The notes beneath the pieces are model-generated. The model was not told the origin of the DNA. It saw nothing but the letters and a program-made list of their open reading frames with translations, and did not search any database. From assembly GCA_035771165.1 (NCBI GenBank), contig JAWNZC010000409.1, positions 1 to 64,000 on the forward strand: DNA of 64,000 bases, given 5' to 3'. Made by a program: the position numbers and the translations under genes. This document shows, piece after piece, positions 48,101-59,300 of the stretch. Within the stretch, counting starts at the first letter, position 1, and every line of letters begins with the position of its first letter. The stretch comes from Paragorgia papillata. Lineage: Eukaryota > Cnidaria > Anthozoa > Scleralcyonacea > Coralliidae.

Positions 48101-49482
48101 GAATCACCCTGGCAGTCCAAATCACATGTCAATCACTGGGGATGCACCCAGGTAGTACGAAGCAAATGTCAAACACTGGGATACACAGAGGCAGTCCAAA
48201 TCACATGTCAAACGCTGGGGATGCACCCAGGCAGTCCGAAGCAAATTTCAAACACTGGGGATGCATACAGGTAGCCCGAAGCAATTGTCAATCACTAGGG
48301 ATACACCCAGGCAGTCCAAATCACATGTCAAACGCTGGGGATGCACCCAGGCAATCCGAAACAAATGTCAAACACTGGGGATGTACACAGGCATTCCAAA
48401 TCACATGCCAAACACTGTGGATGCACCCAGGCAGTCCGAAAGATGTGTCAAACACTGGGGAATCACCCTGGCAGTCCAAATCACATGTCAATCACTGGGG
48501 ATGCACCCAGGTAGTACGAAGCAAATGTCAAACACTGGGATACACAGAGGCAGTCCAAATCACATGTCAAACGCTGGGGATGCACCCAGGCAGTCCGAAG
48601 CAAATTTCAAACACTGGGGATGCATACAGGTAGCCCGAGGCAATTGTCAATCACTAGGGATACACCCAGGCAGTCCAAATTACATGTCAAACGCTGGGGA
48701 TGCACCCAGGCAGTCCGAAGCAAATTTCAAACACTGGGGATGCATACAGGTAGCCCGAAGCAATTGTCAATCACTAGGGATACACCCAGGCAGTCCAAAT
48801 CACATGTCAAACGCTGGGGATGCACCCAGGCAATCCGAAACAAATGTCAAACACTGGGGATGTACACAGGCATTCCAAATCACATGCCAAACACTGTGGA
48901 TGCACCCAGGCAGTCCGAAAGAAATGTCAAACACTGGGGAATCACCCTGGCAGTCCAAATCACATGTCAATCACTGGGGATGCACCCAGGTAGTACGAAG
49001 CAAATGTCAAACACTGGGATACACAGAGGCAGTCCAAATCACATGTCAAACGCTGGGGATGCACCCAGGCAGTCCGAAGCAAATTTCAAACACTGGGGAT
49101 GCATACAGGTAGCCCGAAACAATTGTCAATCAATAAGGATACACCCACGCAGTCCAAATCACATGTCAAACGCTGGGGATGCACCCAGGCAATCCGAAAC
49201 AAATGTCAAACACTGGGGATGTACACAGGCATTCCAAATCACATGCCAAACACTGTGGATGCACCCAGGCAGTCCGAAAGAAATGTCAAACACTGGGGAT
49301 TCACCCTGGCAGTCCAAATAACATGTCAATCACTGGGGATGCACCCAGGTAGTACGAAGCAAATGTCAAACACTGGGATACACAGAGGCAGTCCAAATCA
49401 CATGTCAAACGCTGGGGATGCACCCAGGCAGTCCGAAGCAAATTTCAAACACTGGGGATGCATACAGGTAGCCCGAAGCAAT
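30170..49482. repeat. 40-bp satellite array, left part (~19.3 kb)
   Basis: The monomer is 40 bp. Typical words in order are GGGGATGCACCCAGG, CAGTCCGAAGCAA, (C/A)TGTCAA and TCACT or ACACT; a second type replaces CGAAGCAA by CAAATCACA. Length divided by 40 gives about 480 monomers. Variants recur in fixed orders, making higher-order repeats of varying length, with near-identical duplicated blocks (for example a 1089-bp shift between 32523 and 33612, and 1424/1415-bp shifts among 37827, 39251 and 40666). A marker variant with ACTCGGATGCAGGCACCC recurs throughout. The array is markedly more GC-rich than its AT-rich flanks. Long reading frames occur in all frames because most monomers lack stops and 3 x 40 bp is 40 codons; they are not genes. 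It might be centromeric, heterochromatic or subtelomeric (inference). Confidence 0.95.
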
Positions 49483-49636
49483 GGGTAAGTTGCCGGTTGC
49501 CAGTCCCCGCGCGGTTTCGCAATGCTTTATGGGATCGCTAGGGGGCAAACAAACTCTGAAACTCGAAGGCGAATATAAATAATTCATAAGATTCATCGTT
49601 GCGAAGCATTTTGTAGTCAAATCTCATCAATATTTA
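49483..49636. repeat. left terminal inverted repeat
   Basis: It pairs with 53230-53374. It includes CCCCGCGCGGTTTCGCAATG and GCGAAGCATTTTGTAGTCAA. It carries an extra 9 bp (ATAAGATTC) near 49590 relative to the right copy. The transposase ATG follows 28 bp inside, so the TIR may hold its promoter. Confidence 0.9.
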
Positions 49637-49664
49637 TAAACAAATAGTTTCGAAGTATATAGAA

Positions 49665-51086
49665 ATGGCTCGTGGTGATCATTGTGCAGTTTATGGTTGT
49701 TCAAACGATCGGAGATATCCAGAAAAGCAAGTTGTTCTTCCTCATGTTGGAATTCTTCGATTCTACTCACCAAAAATCCAGAAAAATGTTGGTAAATGGG
49801 AGAGACTGCTTAACCGTCGCGGTTTCAAAGTTACGCTAAGTACGAAGGTATGTTCGAACCATTTTAAAGCTGGATATCGTTCAAAGGAATGTCCCAACCC
49901 AACTCTATATCTGAAGGGGTACAGTACAGATGAATCTGTGAAACGAAGGCCTTCCCCAAAGAAAAGAGAGGTATTGCTTCCCAGGCCAAAGAAACGGCGA
50001 CGAAAGAACGAAGTTCCTCAAGCTTCCCAGTCTGGCCAACCTATGTCAGAAGATGATGATGATAATGATGATGACTGTCACATCAAAGAAGAACCCAAGG
50101 AGAGTCTTGAAGAGACCAGCAACAGTCTGAGACCTTCGTCTGGTGATGATGAAAAAACTCAACGCAGAAACCTATTCATTGTCCAGGCGACTTGCCAAAA
50201 AAACTGCTTCCGGTATACTGGCATTACTAGACCAAAACTTGATTTAGTCTTTGATTTGATCAAAGAAAAGGCAAAAAGTTTGCGTTACTGGAAAGGTTCT
50301 GTGGATACACCACCATCAAGAAGAGAAAAAAGGGGAGCACAACCCAGGCTTTTATCAACTTGGGAGGAACTAATACTGACATTAGTCAGGACAAGAAAGG
50401 GCTTTGATGTGCACTTTTTAGCTGATACTTTTGGAATAAGTGGTGGTCAGGTCTCGCGTATTTACAACACCTGGATTACCTTTCTTTCCTCTGAGTTATC
50501 TTTTCTTGTTCCTTGGCCAAGTCGAGCAGAGATCCAAAAGGTGCTTCCAAAGCGGTTTAAGAAATTTAAGAACATTAGAGTAATTATTGACTGTTGTGAA
50601 TTTTATATCCAAAAACCTTTGATTCCTGAAAGCCAAAAAAATACCTGGAGCAACTATAAACACTATAACACTGCTAAATTATTGGTAGGCATCACACCAA
50701 CTGGTGTGATTTCTTTTATACCTCCACTGTGGACTGGCAGCACTTCGGACAAGGAAATGGTCAGAAATTCTGGATTGGTAAACTATTTGGAAGAGGGGGA
50801 TGCAGTTATGGCTGACAAAGGTTTTCTGGTCCGAGACTTACTTGCTTTTAAGAAGATCCAACTTATTTCTCCAGCATATTGCCGAGGACCAAGACTATCT
50901 TCAAAAGCAGTGACACATACTCGACGTGTAGCTGCTTTGAGATCCCATGTTGAAAGGTCTATACTAAAGTTGAAGCACTTCCGCCTTTTGTCAGGGGTTA
51001 TTCCACTGCTTTTAAAACCAATGTTGGATCGTATTGTGTTTGTTTGTGCTGCCTTGTCAAACCTTGGTAAACGGTTGATAAAGTAA
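49665..51086 (+). CDS. THAP-domain DDE transposase (473 aa), intact
   Basis: A single uninterrupted frame with a good start context (GAAATGG). Residues 1-86 form a THAP zinc finger: Cys7 and Cys12, Trp45, then Cys63-x2-His66-Phe67 and an NPTLYL block in place of AVPTIF. It binds DNA, presumably the TIRs. Residues about 95-165 are basic then acidic (EDDDDNDDD), a likely disordered linker. About 225-282 is a helix-turn-helix of the DDE-4 type (TWEELILTLVRTRKGFDVHF, GISGGQVSRIYN). The catalytic core has Asp309 (VIIDCCEF), Asp384 (VMADKGF) and Glu430 (SHVERSI), so all three metal-binding residues are present. The C-terminus has LDRIVFVCAALSNL. No stop or frameshift, so it could encode active enzyme. 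AATAAA follows 89 bp after the stop. Confidence 0.93.
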   Translation: MARGDHCAVYGCSNDRRYPEKQVVLPHVGILRFYSPKIQKNVGKWERLLNRRGFKVTLSTKVCSNHFKAGYRSKECPNPTLYLKGYSTDESVKRRPSPKKREVLLPRPKKRRRKNEVPQASQSGQPMSEDDDDNDDDCHIKEEPKESLEETSNSLRPSSGDDEKTQRRNLFIVQATCQKNCFRYTGITRPKLDLVFDLIKEKAKSLRYWKGSVDTPPSRREKRGAQPRLLSTWEELILTLVRTRKGFDVHFLADTFGISGGQVSRIYNTWITFLSSELSFLVPWPSRAEIQKVLPKRFKKFKNIRVIIDCCEFYIQKPLIPESQKNTWSNYKHYNTAKLLVGITPTGVISFIPPLWTGSTSDKEMVRNSGLVNYLEEGDAVMADKGFLVRDLLAFKKIQLISPAYCRGPRLSSKAVTHTRRVAALRSHVERSILKLKHFRLLSGVIPLLLKPMLDRIVFVCAALSNLGKRLIK

Positions 51087-51175
51087 GACACATTTTTCTA
51101 TCAACTTTGCCATCTACATGTATACACAAGTTGTACACTTTGCATAGAGGTACTGACTATCCATGTTTGGTTTAT

Positions 51176-51181
51176 AATAAA
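51176..51181 (+). terminator. AATAAA polyadenylation signal for the transposase
   Basis: AATAAA lies 89 bp after the transposase stop codon (51084-51086), upstream of the first 5S-like repeat copy. Supported by motif and position only. Confidence 0.5.
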
Positions 51182-51300
51182 GGACTGGGGGCTAATCATT
51201 TTTACTCGCAGTGGCTGAATTACGAAGGAAGCAGATCAACATGGCCATGTCAAGGCATATCAAAGGTTTTCCAGGCAGCCGCCATGCAACACAGTTCAGA

Positions 51301-51476
51301 CCACGGATCACAGCTAAGATGTACAGTAGGTAGGTGTTGATTTTATGGAGAGGAAAAATGGAAAACCCACTGGTGAAAAACCCTCCAAGCACAGGAGAGA
51401 TCAACTACAACTCTACTCATGTGAGTTACAAGCTCAACAATGGGGTCATTCCCAAGTGGTCACCCATCCAAGTACT
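51301..51476 (-). mobile_element. SINE-like repeat with 5S-rRNA-like head, copy 1 (inverted)
   Basis: Read on the minus strand it opens AGTACTTGGATGGGTGACCA then CTTGGGAATGACC, which resembles the internal-promoter end of 5S rRNA (AGTACTTGGATGGG..GCCTGGGAAT). About 175 bp in total is shared, in opposite orientation, with 52906-53085. It has no open frame of interest. It may be a 5S-derived SINE or a fragment of one. Confidence 0.5.
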
Positions 51477-52066
51477 AAACTGTTTTGCTAAACTGTTCTA
51501 ATACTATATTGTTATTTTTCTCAACATTCAAAGCATAAGAATGTGGTTGTATAATTTATCAAAAATTTACAACACTTTAAAAAACATTGTACTTGCACAA
51601 GAACCTAAACTCATGCAGTGCATCTAGGCCTAGCAAGTGATAAGAGTGTGGTTCAAACAATACAGATCAAGAATTGACTCTTTCAGAAAGCAACTTGGGA
51701 AGTCCTACTACCTACTGTACCTGCAACATGTATCTTGTCTGTAAGGTAAATAGTGAAATTAAGTCAGTGTTCATGTGCTCTAGTTGAGATGTATATATTA
51801 TTTGTATTTGTAGTAACATTTGTAAATATCTGGCACTTGACTTTTATGATATTATTTAATGCAAATAATCTTTGTCACAAATAATTGATCTGTGACTAAT
51901 AAATCTCAATATTTTGCAAAAATTGAGTACAATATTTGTAATACAATGCCCTGTCATAATTTATAACATACTGTATACAATAATTTATAACTGTTACAGT
52001 AATAAAGATAGAGATAAGAGTTCAATTCTATGGAAATAGGAGTTCGATTCTATGGTTATTTACAGG
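51477..52066. other. transposon interior, no gene seen
   Basis: AT-rich sequence between the first 5S-like repeat and the MITE. No exon was recognised. If the element once had a second complete gene here (for example a nuclease), it is no longer visible by eye. Confidence 0.4.
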
Positions 52067-52186
52067 TTAACCCTTTCATTCTCATCTGGCAGTGCCATTT
52101 GGCACTTTTATTTTTTTTACCCTAACACCAGACAATTTTACTCATCAAGGGAAGACCTCCTGACATGGTGGTAGTCAAAGGGTCAC
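52067..52186. mobile_element. ~120-bp MITE nested in the transposon
   Basis: It starts TTAACCCTTTCATTCTCATC and ends AAAGGGTCAC, giving short inverted ends. A GTGCCATTTGGCAC hairpin and AGACCTCCTG lie inside. It is homologous to the remnant at 22176-22276, so at least two copies of the family are in the window. Confidence 0.7.
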
Positions 52187-52200
52187 ATTAAGTAATGGTT

Positions 52201-52259
52201 ATTTCGAGGCCATGAGGAGATATGTGAATAAACACATATCCCCGAGGGGCCTCAAAAAT
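52201..52259. repeat. 59-bp hairpin
   Basis: The arms ATTTCGAGGCCATGAGGA.. and ..CCGAGGGGCCTCAAAAAT pair with a few mismatches around an AATAAA loop; the stem core is GATATGTG/CACATATC. It lies 15 bp right of the MITE. It may be the core of another small foldback element. Confidence 0.7.
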
Positions 52260-52905
52260 AATAATGTACTTAATTTTTCACATGGACAAGGTTGACAAGA
52301 GTAACAATAGGAAAGAAATATTGAGGGGAATATTAGAGGGGGATATTAATCTATTGTTTTGCCAGGGTTATTGAATATATTCCCCGAAAAGAACAAAGGA
52401 AACTGAAGTATGTGAAAATTAATAGAAATTGTGTACATACAATTTTTACTGTACTGTACTATATATCACAGTTGTATACATTGTTTGGACATTACTTATG
52501 CAGTGTTGACATTTAGATAACAAGTCAGAGGTGGAAAAAATAATGTTCTTTCTGCAATGCAATTACAGCTACAAGATATAAAATTGCTTGCAGAGCATAC
52601 ATCGAGTTGTGGTGCCCATATTGATGATTCAAAAATCATTCAAAACTGAAGTTGAACATTTCCTGTGAGGGGCTCTCACATGCTAATTATTTTTTCCACC
52701 CTGAATAACATAATTAATATTATACATGTACTGTACAATTAATTCATGAAAAAAAATTCCAAAGAAATGAGTGGGACCTTACAACTCTCTGACCCCATAG
52801 TTTTCTCTATTCAATCATCTGTGCCCCAGTATCACTTTCCATTTGGTTAATATAGGTTATAGCTGGTCACCCACGAGAATGTTTTCAATGCATGGTGGGA
52901 GCACC

Positions 52906-53085
52906 AGTACTTGGATGGGTGACTGCCTGGGAATGACCACATTGTCAAGCTAAGAACTTGTATGAGTAGAGACTGTGAGTTGTAGTTGATCTCTCGTGGG
53001 CTTCTAGGATTTTTCACTGGGTTCTGCAGTTTTCCTCCCTCTGTAAAATCAACATCTATATAGATCTTAGCTGTGCTCCATGATC
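52906..53085 (+). mobile_element. SINE-like repeat with 5S-rRNA-like head, copy 2
   Basis: It begins AGTACTTGGATGGGTGACTG then CCTGGGAATGACC, very close to the 3' half of animal 5S rRNA. It then continues for ~145 bp with no 5S similarity, through TCCCTCTGTAAAATCAAC. It is inverted relative to copy 1. The OTU frame coming from the right runs into its end and stops there. Confidence 0.5.
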
Positions 53086-53225
53086 CAACATGTGTTACAC
53101 GACGCTCTGACTTTGCAGTGATCTCTATCTGTCTTCTCGTTGATTGCAAGGGCCATAGCTCTATAAAAGCAGTTACCGTCACCACGAACACTGAGTTCTC
53201 TTCTGCCAATAGGAATCACGGACAT
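53067..53225 (-). pseudogene. OTU protease N-terminal fragment in the transposon (52 aa)
   Basis: An ATG at 53225, 5 bp inside the right TIR, opens MSVIPIGRRELSVRGDGNCF then YRAMALAINEK. RGDGNCFYRAM is the OTU active-site block with Asp16 and Cys19. The frame ends at TAA 53067-53069 within the SINE-like repeat, so the rest of the domain, including the catalytic His, is missing. OTU enzymes cleave ubiquitin or related chains and are carried by several selfish elements. It faces the transposase gene from the other end of the element, each starting next to a TIR. The longer frame at 52847-53209 is out of phase with this motif and is not coding. Confidence 0.7.
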
Positions 53226-53229
53226 GTCG

Positions 53230-53374
53230 TAAATATTGATGAGATTTGACTACAAAATGCTTCGCAACGATGAATTATGTATATTCGCCTTCGAGTTTCA
53301 GAGTTTGTTTGCCCCCTAGCGATCCCATAAAGCATTGCGAAACCGCGCGGGGACTGGCAACCGGCAACTTACCC
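53230..53374. repeat. right terminal inverted repeat
   Basis: It pairs with 49483-49636 and lacks the 9-bp insertion of the left copy. The OTU ATG lies immediately inside it. Confidence 0.9.
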
Positions 53375-56300
53375 ATTGTCAATCACTAGGGATACACCCA
53401 GGCAGTCCAAATCACATGTCAAACGCTGGGGATGCACCCAGGCAGTCCGAAGCAACTGTCAATCACTGGGGATGCACACCGGCAATCCAGATTACATGTC
53501 AATCACTGGGGATGCATCCAGGTAGTCCGAAGCAACTGTCAATCAGTGGGGATACACCCAGGCAATCCAGGTCACATGTTAAACACTGGGAATGCTCCCA
53601 GGCATTCCGAAACAAATGTCAAACACTGGGGAATCACCCTGGCAGTCCAAATCACATGTCAATCACTGGGGATGCACCCAGGTAGTACGAAGCAAATGTC
53701 AAACACTGGGATACACAAAGGCAGTCCAAATCACATGTCAAACGCTGGGGATGCACCCAGGCAGTCCGAAGCAACTGTCAATCACTGGGGATGCACCCAG
53801 GCAGTCCAAATCACATGTCGATCACTGGGGATGCACCGAGGTAGTCCGAAGCAAATGTGAAACACTGGGGATGCATCCAGGTAGTCCGAAGCTACTGTCA
53901 ATCACTGGGGATAAACCCAGGCAATCCAGATCACATGTCAAATACCGGGGTGCACCCAGGCAAACCGAAACAAATAACAAACACTGGGGATGCACCCAGG
54001 CAGTCCGAAGCAACTGTCAATCTCTGGGGATGCACCCAGGCAGCCCAGATCACATGTCAAAGACTGGGGATGCATCCAGGCAGTCCAAAGCAAATGTCAA
54101 ACACTCGGATGCAGGCACCCAGGTAGCCCGAAGCAACAGTCAATCACTGGGGATGCACCCAGGCAGTCCAAATCACATGCCAAACACTGTGGATGCACCC
54201 AGGCAGTCCGAAAGAAATGTCAAACACTGGGGATTCACCCTGGCAGTCCAAATCACATGTCAATCACTGGGGATGCACCCAGGTGATCCGAAGCAAATGT
54301 CAAACACTGGGGATGCATCCAGGTAGTCCGAAGCAAATGTCAAACACTGGGGATGCATCCAGGTAGGCCGAAGCAACTGTCAATCACTGGGGATGCACCC
54401 AAGTAGTCCGAAGCAAATGTCAAACACTGGGGATGCATCCAGGTAGTCCGAAGCAAATGTCAAACACTGGGGATGCATCCAGGTAGGCCGAAGCAACTGT
54501 CAATCACTGGGGATGCACCCAAGTAGTCCGAAGCAAATGTCAAACACTGGGGATGCATCCAGTTAGTCCGAAGAAACTGTCAATCACTGGGGATACACCC
54601 AGGCAATCCAGATCACATGTCAAACACTGGGGATGCACCCAGGCAGTCTAAATCACATGTCAATCACTGGGAATGCACCCAGGTAGTCCGAAGCAAATGT
54701 CAAGCACTGGGGATGCACCCAGGTAGTCCGAAGCAAATGTCAAACACTGGGATACACAAAGGCAGTCCAAATCACATGTCAAACGCTGGGGATGCACCCA
54801 GGCAGTCAGAAGCAACTGTCAATCACTGGGGATGCACCCAGGCAGTCCAAATCACATGTCAATCACTGGGGATGCACCGAGGTAGTCCGAAGCAAATGTG
54901 AAACACTGGGGATGCATCCAGGTAGTCCGAAGCTACTGTCAATCACTGGGGATAAACCCAGGCAATCCAGATCACATGTCAAATACCGGGGTGCACCCAG
55001 GCAATCCGAAACAAATAACAAACACTGGGGATGCACCCAGGCAGTCCGAAGCAACTGTCAATCTCTGGGGATGCACCCAGGCAGCCCAGATCACATGTCA
55101 AAGACTGGGGATGCATCCAGGCAGTCCAAAGCAAATGTCAAACACTCGGATGCAGGCACCCAGGTAGCCCGAAGCAACAGTCAATCACTGGGGATGCACC
55201 CAGGCAGTCCAAATCACATGCCAAACACTGTGGATGCACCCAGGCAGTCCGAAAGAAATGTCAAACACTGGGGATTCACCCTTGCAGTCCAAATCACATG
55301 TCAATCACTGGGGATGCACCCAGGTGATCCGAAGCAAATGTCAAACACTGGGGATGCATCCAGGTAGTCCGAAGCAAATGTCAAACACTGGGGATGCATC
55401 CAGGTAGGCCGAAGCAACTGTCAATCACTGGGGATGCACCCAAGTAGTCCGAAGCAAATGTCAAACACTGGGGATGCATCCAGGTAGTCCGAAGCAAATG
55501 TCAAACACTGGGGATGCATCCAGGTAGGCCGAAGCAACTGTCAATCACTGGGGATGCACCCAAGTAGTCCGAAGCAAATGTCAAACACTGGGGATGCATC
55601 CAGTTAGTCCGAAGAAACTGTCAATCACTGGGGATACACCCAGGCAATCCAGATCACATGTCAAACACTGGGGATGCACCCAGGCAGTCTAAATCACATG
55701 TCAATCACTGGGAATGCACCCAGGTAGTCCGAAGCAAATGTCAAGCACTGGGGATGCATCCAGGTAGCCCGAAGCAACTGTCAAACACTGGGGATGTACC
55801 CAGGCATTCCAAATCACATGTCAAACGTTGGGGATGCACCCAGGCAGTCCAAAGCAATTGTCAAATACTCAGATGCAGGCACCCAGGTAGCCCGAAGCAA
55901 CAGTCAATCACTGGGGATGCACCCAGGCAGTCCAAATCACATGTCAAACGCTGCGGATGCACCCAGGCAATCCGAAACAAATGTCAAACACTGGGGATGT
56001 ACACAGTCATTCCAAATCACATGCCAAACACTGTGGATGCACCCAGGCAGTCCGAAAGAAATGTCAAACACTGGGGATTCACCCTGGCAGTCCAAATCAC
56101 ATGTCAATCACTGGGGATGCACCCAGGTGATCGGAAGCAAATGTCAAACACTGGGATACACAAAGGCAGTACAAATCACATGTCAAACGCTGGGATGCAC
56201 CCAGGCAGTCCGAAGCAACTGTCAATCTCTGGGGATGCACCCAGGCAGCCCAGATCACATGTCAAAGACTGGGGATGCATCCAGGCAGTCCAAAGCAAAT

Positions 56301-59300
56301 GTCAAACATTCGGATGCAGGCACCCAGGTAGCCCGAAGCAACAGTCAATCACTGGGGATGCACCCAGGCAGTCCAAATCACATGCCAAACACTGTGGATG
56401 CACCCAGGCAGTCCGAAAGAAATGTCAAACACTGGGGATTCACCCTGGCAGTCCAAATCACATGTCAATCACTGGGGATGCACCCAGGTGATCCGAAGCA
56501 AATGTCAAACACTGGGGATGCATCCAGGTAGTCCGAAGCAAATGTCAAACACTGGGGATGCATCCAGGTAGGCCGAAGCAACTGTCAATCACTGGGGATG
56601 CACCCAAGTAGTCCGAAGCAAATGTCAAACACTGGGGATGCATCCAGGTAGGCCGAAGCAACTGTCAATCACTGGGGATGCACCCAAGTAGTCCGAAGCA
56701 ACTGTCAATCACTGGGGATGCACCCAGGCAATTCAGATCACATGTCAAACACTGGGGATGCACCCAGGCAGTCTAAATCACATGTCAATCACTGGGAATG
56801 CACCCAGGTAGTCCGAAGCAAATGTCAAGCACTGGGGATGCATCCAGGTAGCCCGAAGCAACTGTCAAACACTGGGGATGTACCCAGGCATTCCACATCA
56901 CATGTCAAACGTTGGGGATGCACCCAGGCTGTCCAAAGCAAATGTCAAACACTCGGATGCAGGCACCCAGGTAGCCCGAAGCAACAGTCAATCACTGGGG
57001 ATGCACCCAGGCAGTCCAAATCACATGTCAATCACTGGGTATGCACCCAGGTGATCCGAAGCAAATGTCAAACACTGGGATACACAAAGGCAGTACAAAT
57101 CACATGTCAAACGCTGGGGATGCACCCAGGCAGTCCGAAGCAACTGTCAATCACTGGGGATGCACACCGGCAATCCAGATTACATGTCAATCACTGGGGA
57201 TGCATCCAGGTAGTCCGAAGCAACTGTCAATCAGTGGGGATACACCCAGGCAATCCAGATCACATGTCAAACACTGGGGATGCACCCAGGCAGTCTAAAT
57301 CACATGTCAAGCGCTGGGGATGCACCCAGGCAGTCCGAAGCAACTGTCAATCACTGGGGATGCACACCGGCAATCCAGATTACATGTCAATCACTGGGGA
57401 TGCATCCAGGTATTCCGAAGCAACTGTCAATCAGTGGGGATACACCCAGGCAATCCAGATCACATGTCAAACACTGGGGATGCACCCAGGCAGTCTAAAT
57501 CACATGTCAATCACTGGGAATGCACCCAGGTAGTCCGAAGCAAATGTCAAGCACTGGGGATGCATCCAGGTAGCCCGAAGCAACTGTCAAACACTGGGGA
57601 TTTACCCAGGCATTCCACATCACATGTCAAACGTGGGGGATGCACCCAGGCTGTCCAAAGCAAATGTCAAACACTCGGATGCAGGCACCCAGGTAGCCCG
57701 AAGCAACAGTCAATCACTGGGGATGCACCCAGGCAGTCCAAATCACATGTCAATCACTGGGTATGCACCCAGGTGATCCGAAGCAAATGTCAAACACTGG
57801 GATACACAAAGGCAGTACAAATCACATGTCAAACGCTGGGGATGCACCCAGGCAGTCCGAAGCAACTGTCAATCACTGGGGATGCACACCGGCAATCCAG
57901 ATTACATGTCAATCACTGGGGATGCATCCAGGTAGTCCGAAGCAACTGTCAATCAGTGGGGATACACCCAGGCAATCCAGGTCACATGTCAAACACTGGG
58001 GATGCACCCAGGCATTCCGAAACAAATGTCAAACACAGGGGAATCACCCTGGCAGTCCAAATCACATGTCAATCACTGGGGATGCACCCAGGTAGTACGA
58101 AGCAAATGTCAAACACTGGGATACACAGAGGCAGTCCAAATCACATGTCAAACGCTGGGGATGCACCCAGGCAGTCCGAAGCAACTGTCAATCACTGGGG
58201 ATGCACCCAGGCAGTCCAAATCACATGTCAATCACTGGGGATGCACCCAGGTAGTCCGAAGCAAATGTCAAACACTGGGATACACAAAGGCAGTCCAAAT
58301 CACATGTCAAACGCTGGGGATGCACCCAGGCTGTCCAAATCACATGTCAATCACTGGGGATGCACCGAGGTAGTCCGAAGCAAATGTGAAACACTGGGGA
58401 TGCATCCAGGTAGTCCGAAGCAACTGTCAATCACTGGGGATAAACCCAGGCAATCCAGATCACATGTCAAATACCGGGGTGCACCCAGGCAATCCGAAAC
58501 AAATAACAAACACTGGGGATGCACCCAGGCAGTCCAAATCACATGTCGATCACTGGGGATGCAACCAGGTAGTCCGAGCAAATGTCAAACACTGGGGATG
58601 CATCCAGGTAGTCCGAAGCAAATGTCAAACACTGGGGATGCATCCAGGTAGGCCGAAGCAACTGTCAATCACTGGGGATGCACCCAAGTAGTCCGAGCAA
58701 ATGTCAAACACTGGGGATGCACCCAGGTAACCCGAAGCAAATGTCAAACACTGGGGATGCATCCAGTTAGTCCGAAGAAACTGTCAATCACTGGGGATAC
58801 ACCCAGGCAATCCAGATCACATGTCAAACACTGGGGATGCACCCAGGCAGTCTAAATCACATGTCAATCACTGGGAATGCACCCAGGTAGTTCGAAGCAA
58901 ATGTCAAGCACTGGGGATGCATCCAGGTAGCCCGAAGCAACTGTCAAACACTGAGGATGTACCCAGGCATTCCAAATCACATGTCAAACGTTGGGGATGC
59001 ACCCAGGCAGTCCAAAGCAACTGTCAAACACTCAGATGCAGGCACCCAGGTAGCCCGAAGCAACAGTCAATCACTGGGGATGCACCCAGGCAGTCCAAAT
59101 CACATGTCAAACGCTGGGGATGCACCCAGGCAATCCGAAACAAATGTCAAACACTGGGGATGTACACAGTCATTCCAAATCACATGCCAAACACTGTGGA
59201 TGCACCCAGGCAGTCCGAAAGAAATGTCAAACACTGGGGATTCGCCCTGGCAGTCCAAATCACATGTCAATCACTGGGGATGCACCCAGGTGATCGGAAG

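Larger units (their letters stand above)
49483..53374. mobile_element. 3.9-kb THAP-DDE DNA transposon inserted in the satellite (ISL2EU-like?)
   Basis: Long terminal inverted repeats begin GGGTAAGTTGCCGGTTGCC on the left and end with its complement on the right (GGCAACCGGCAACTTACCC). The left TIR covers about 49483-49636, the right about 53230-53374; they differ by one base and a 9-bp indel over ~150 bp. AT flanks both sides (49481-49482, 53375-53376). An uninterrupted target, GCAATTGTC, exists in neighbouring monomers (for example near 48290), which fixes a 2-bp AT duplication. It carries an intact transposase on plus and an OTU head on minus. A 2-bp duplication with a THAP-DDE protein suits the ISL2EU group as I remember it, but PIF/Harbinger relatives (3-bp duplications) cannot be excluded by eye. 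Confidence 0.9.

Noticed and set aside
30181..49488. Dozens of 60-510-codon ORFs in the satellite (MHPGSPKQLSITGDAPRQ-type cycles)
   Set aside because: They follow from a 40-bp monomer with few stop codons; they overlap in several frames and both strands and have no unique sequence.
50783..51091. 102-codon minus-strand ORF
   Set aside because: Antisense shadow of the transposase C-terminus.
52906..52940. Functional 5S rRNA gene
   Set aside because: Only about 30 bp of the 3' half is similar; the 5' half and box A are absent.
52847..53209. 120-codon minus-strand ORF in the transposon
   Set aside because: It is out of phase with the OTU motif, which lies in the frame starting at 53225, and it runs across the SINE-like repeat.
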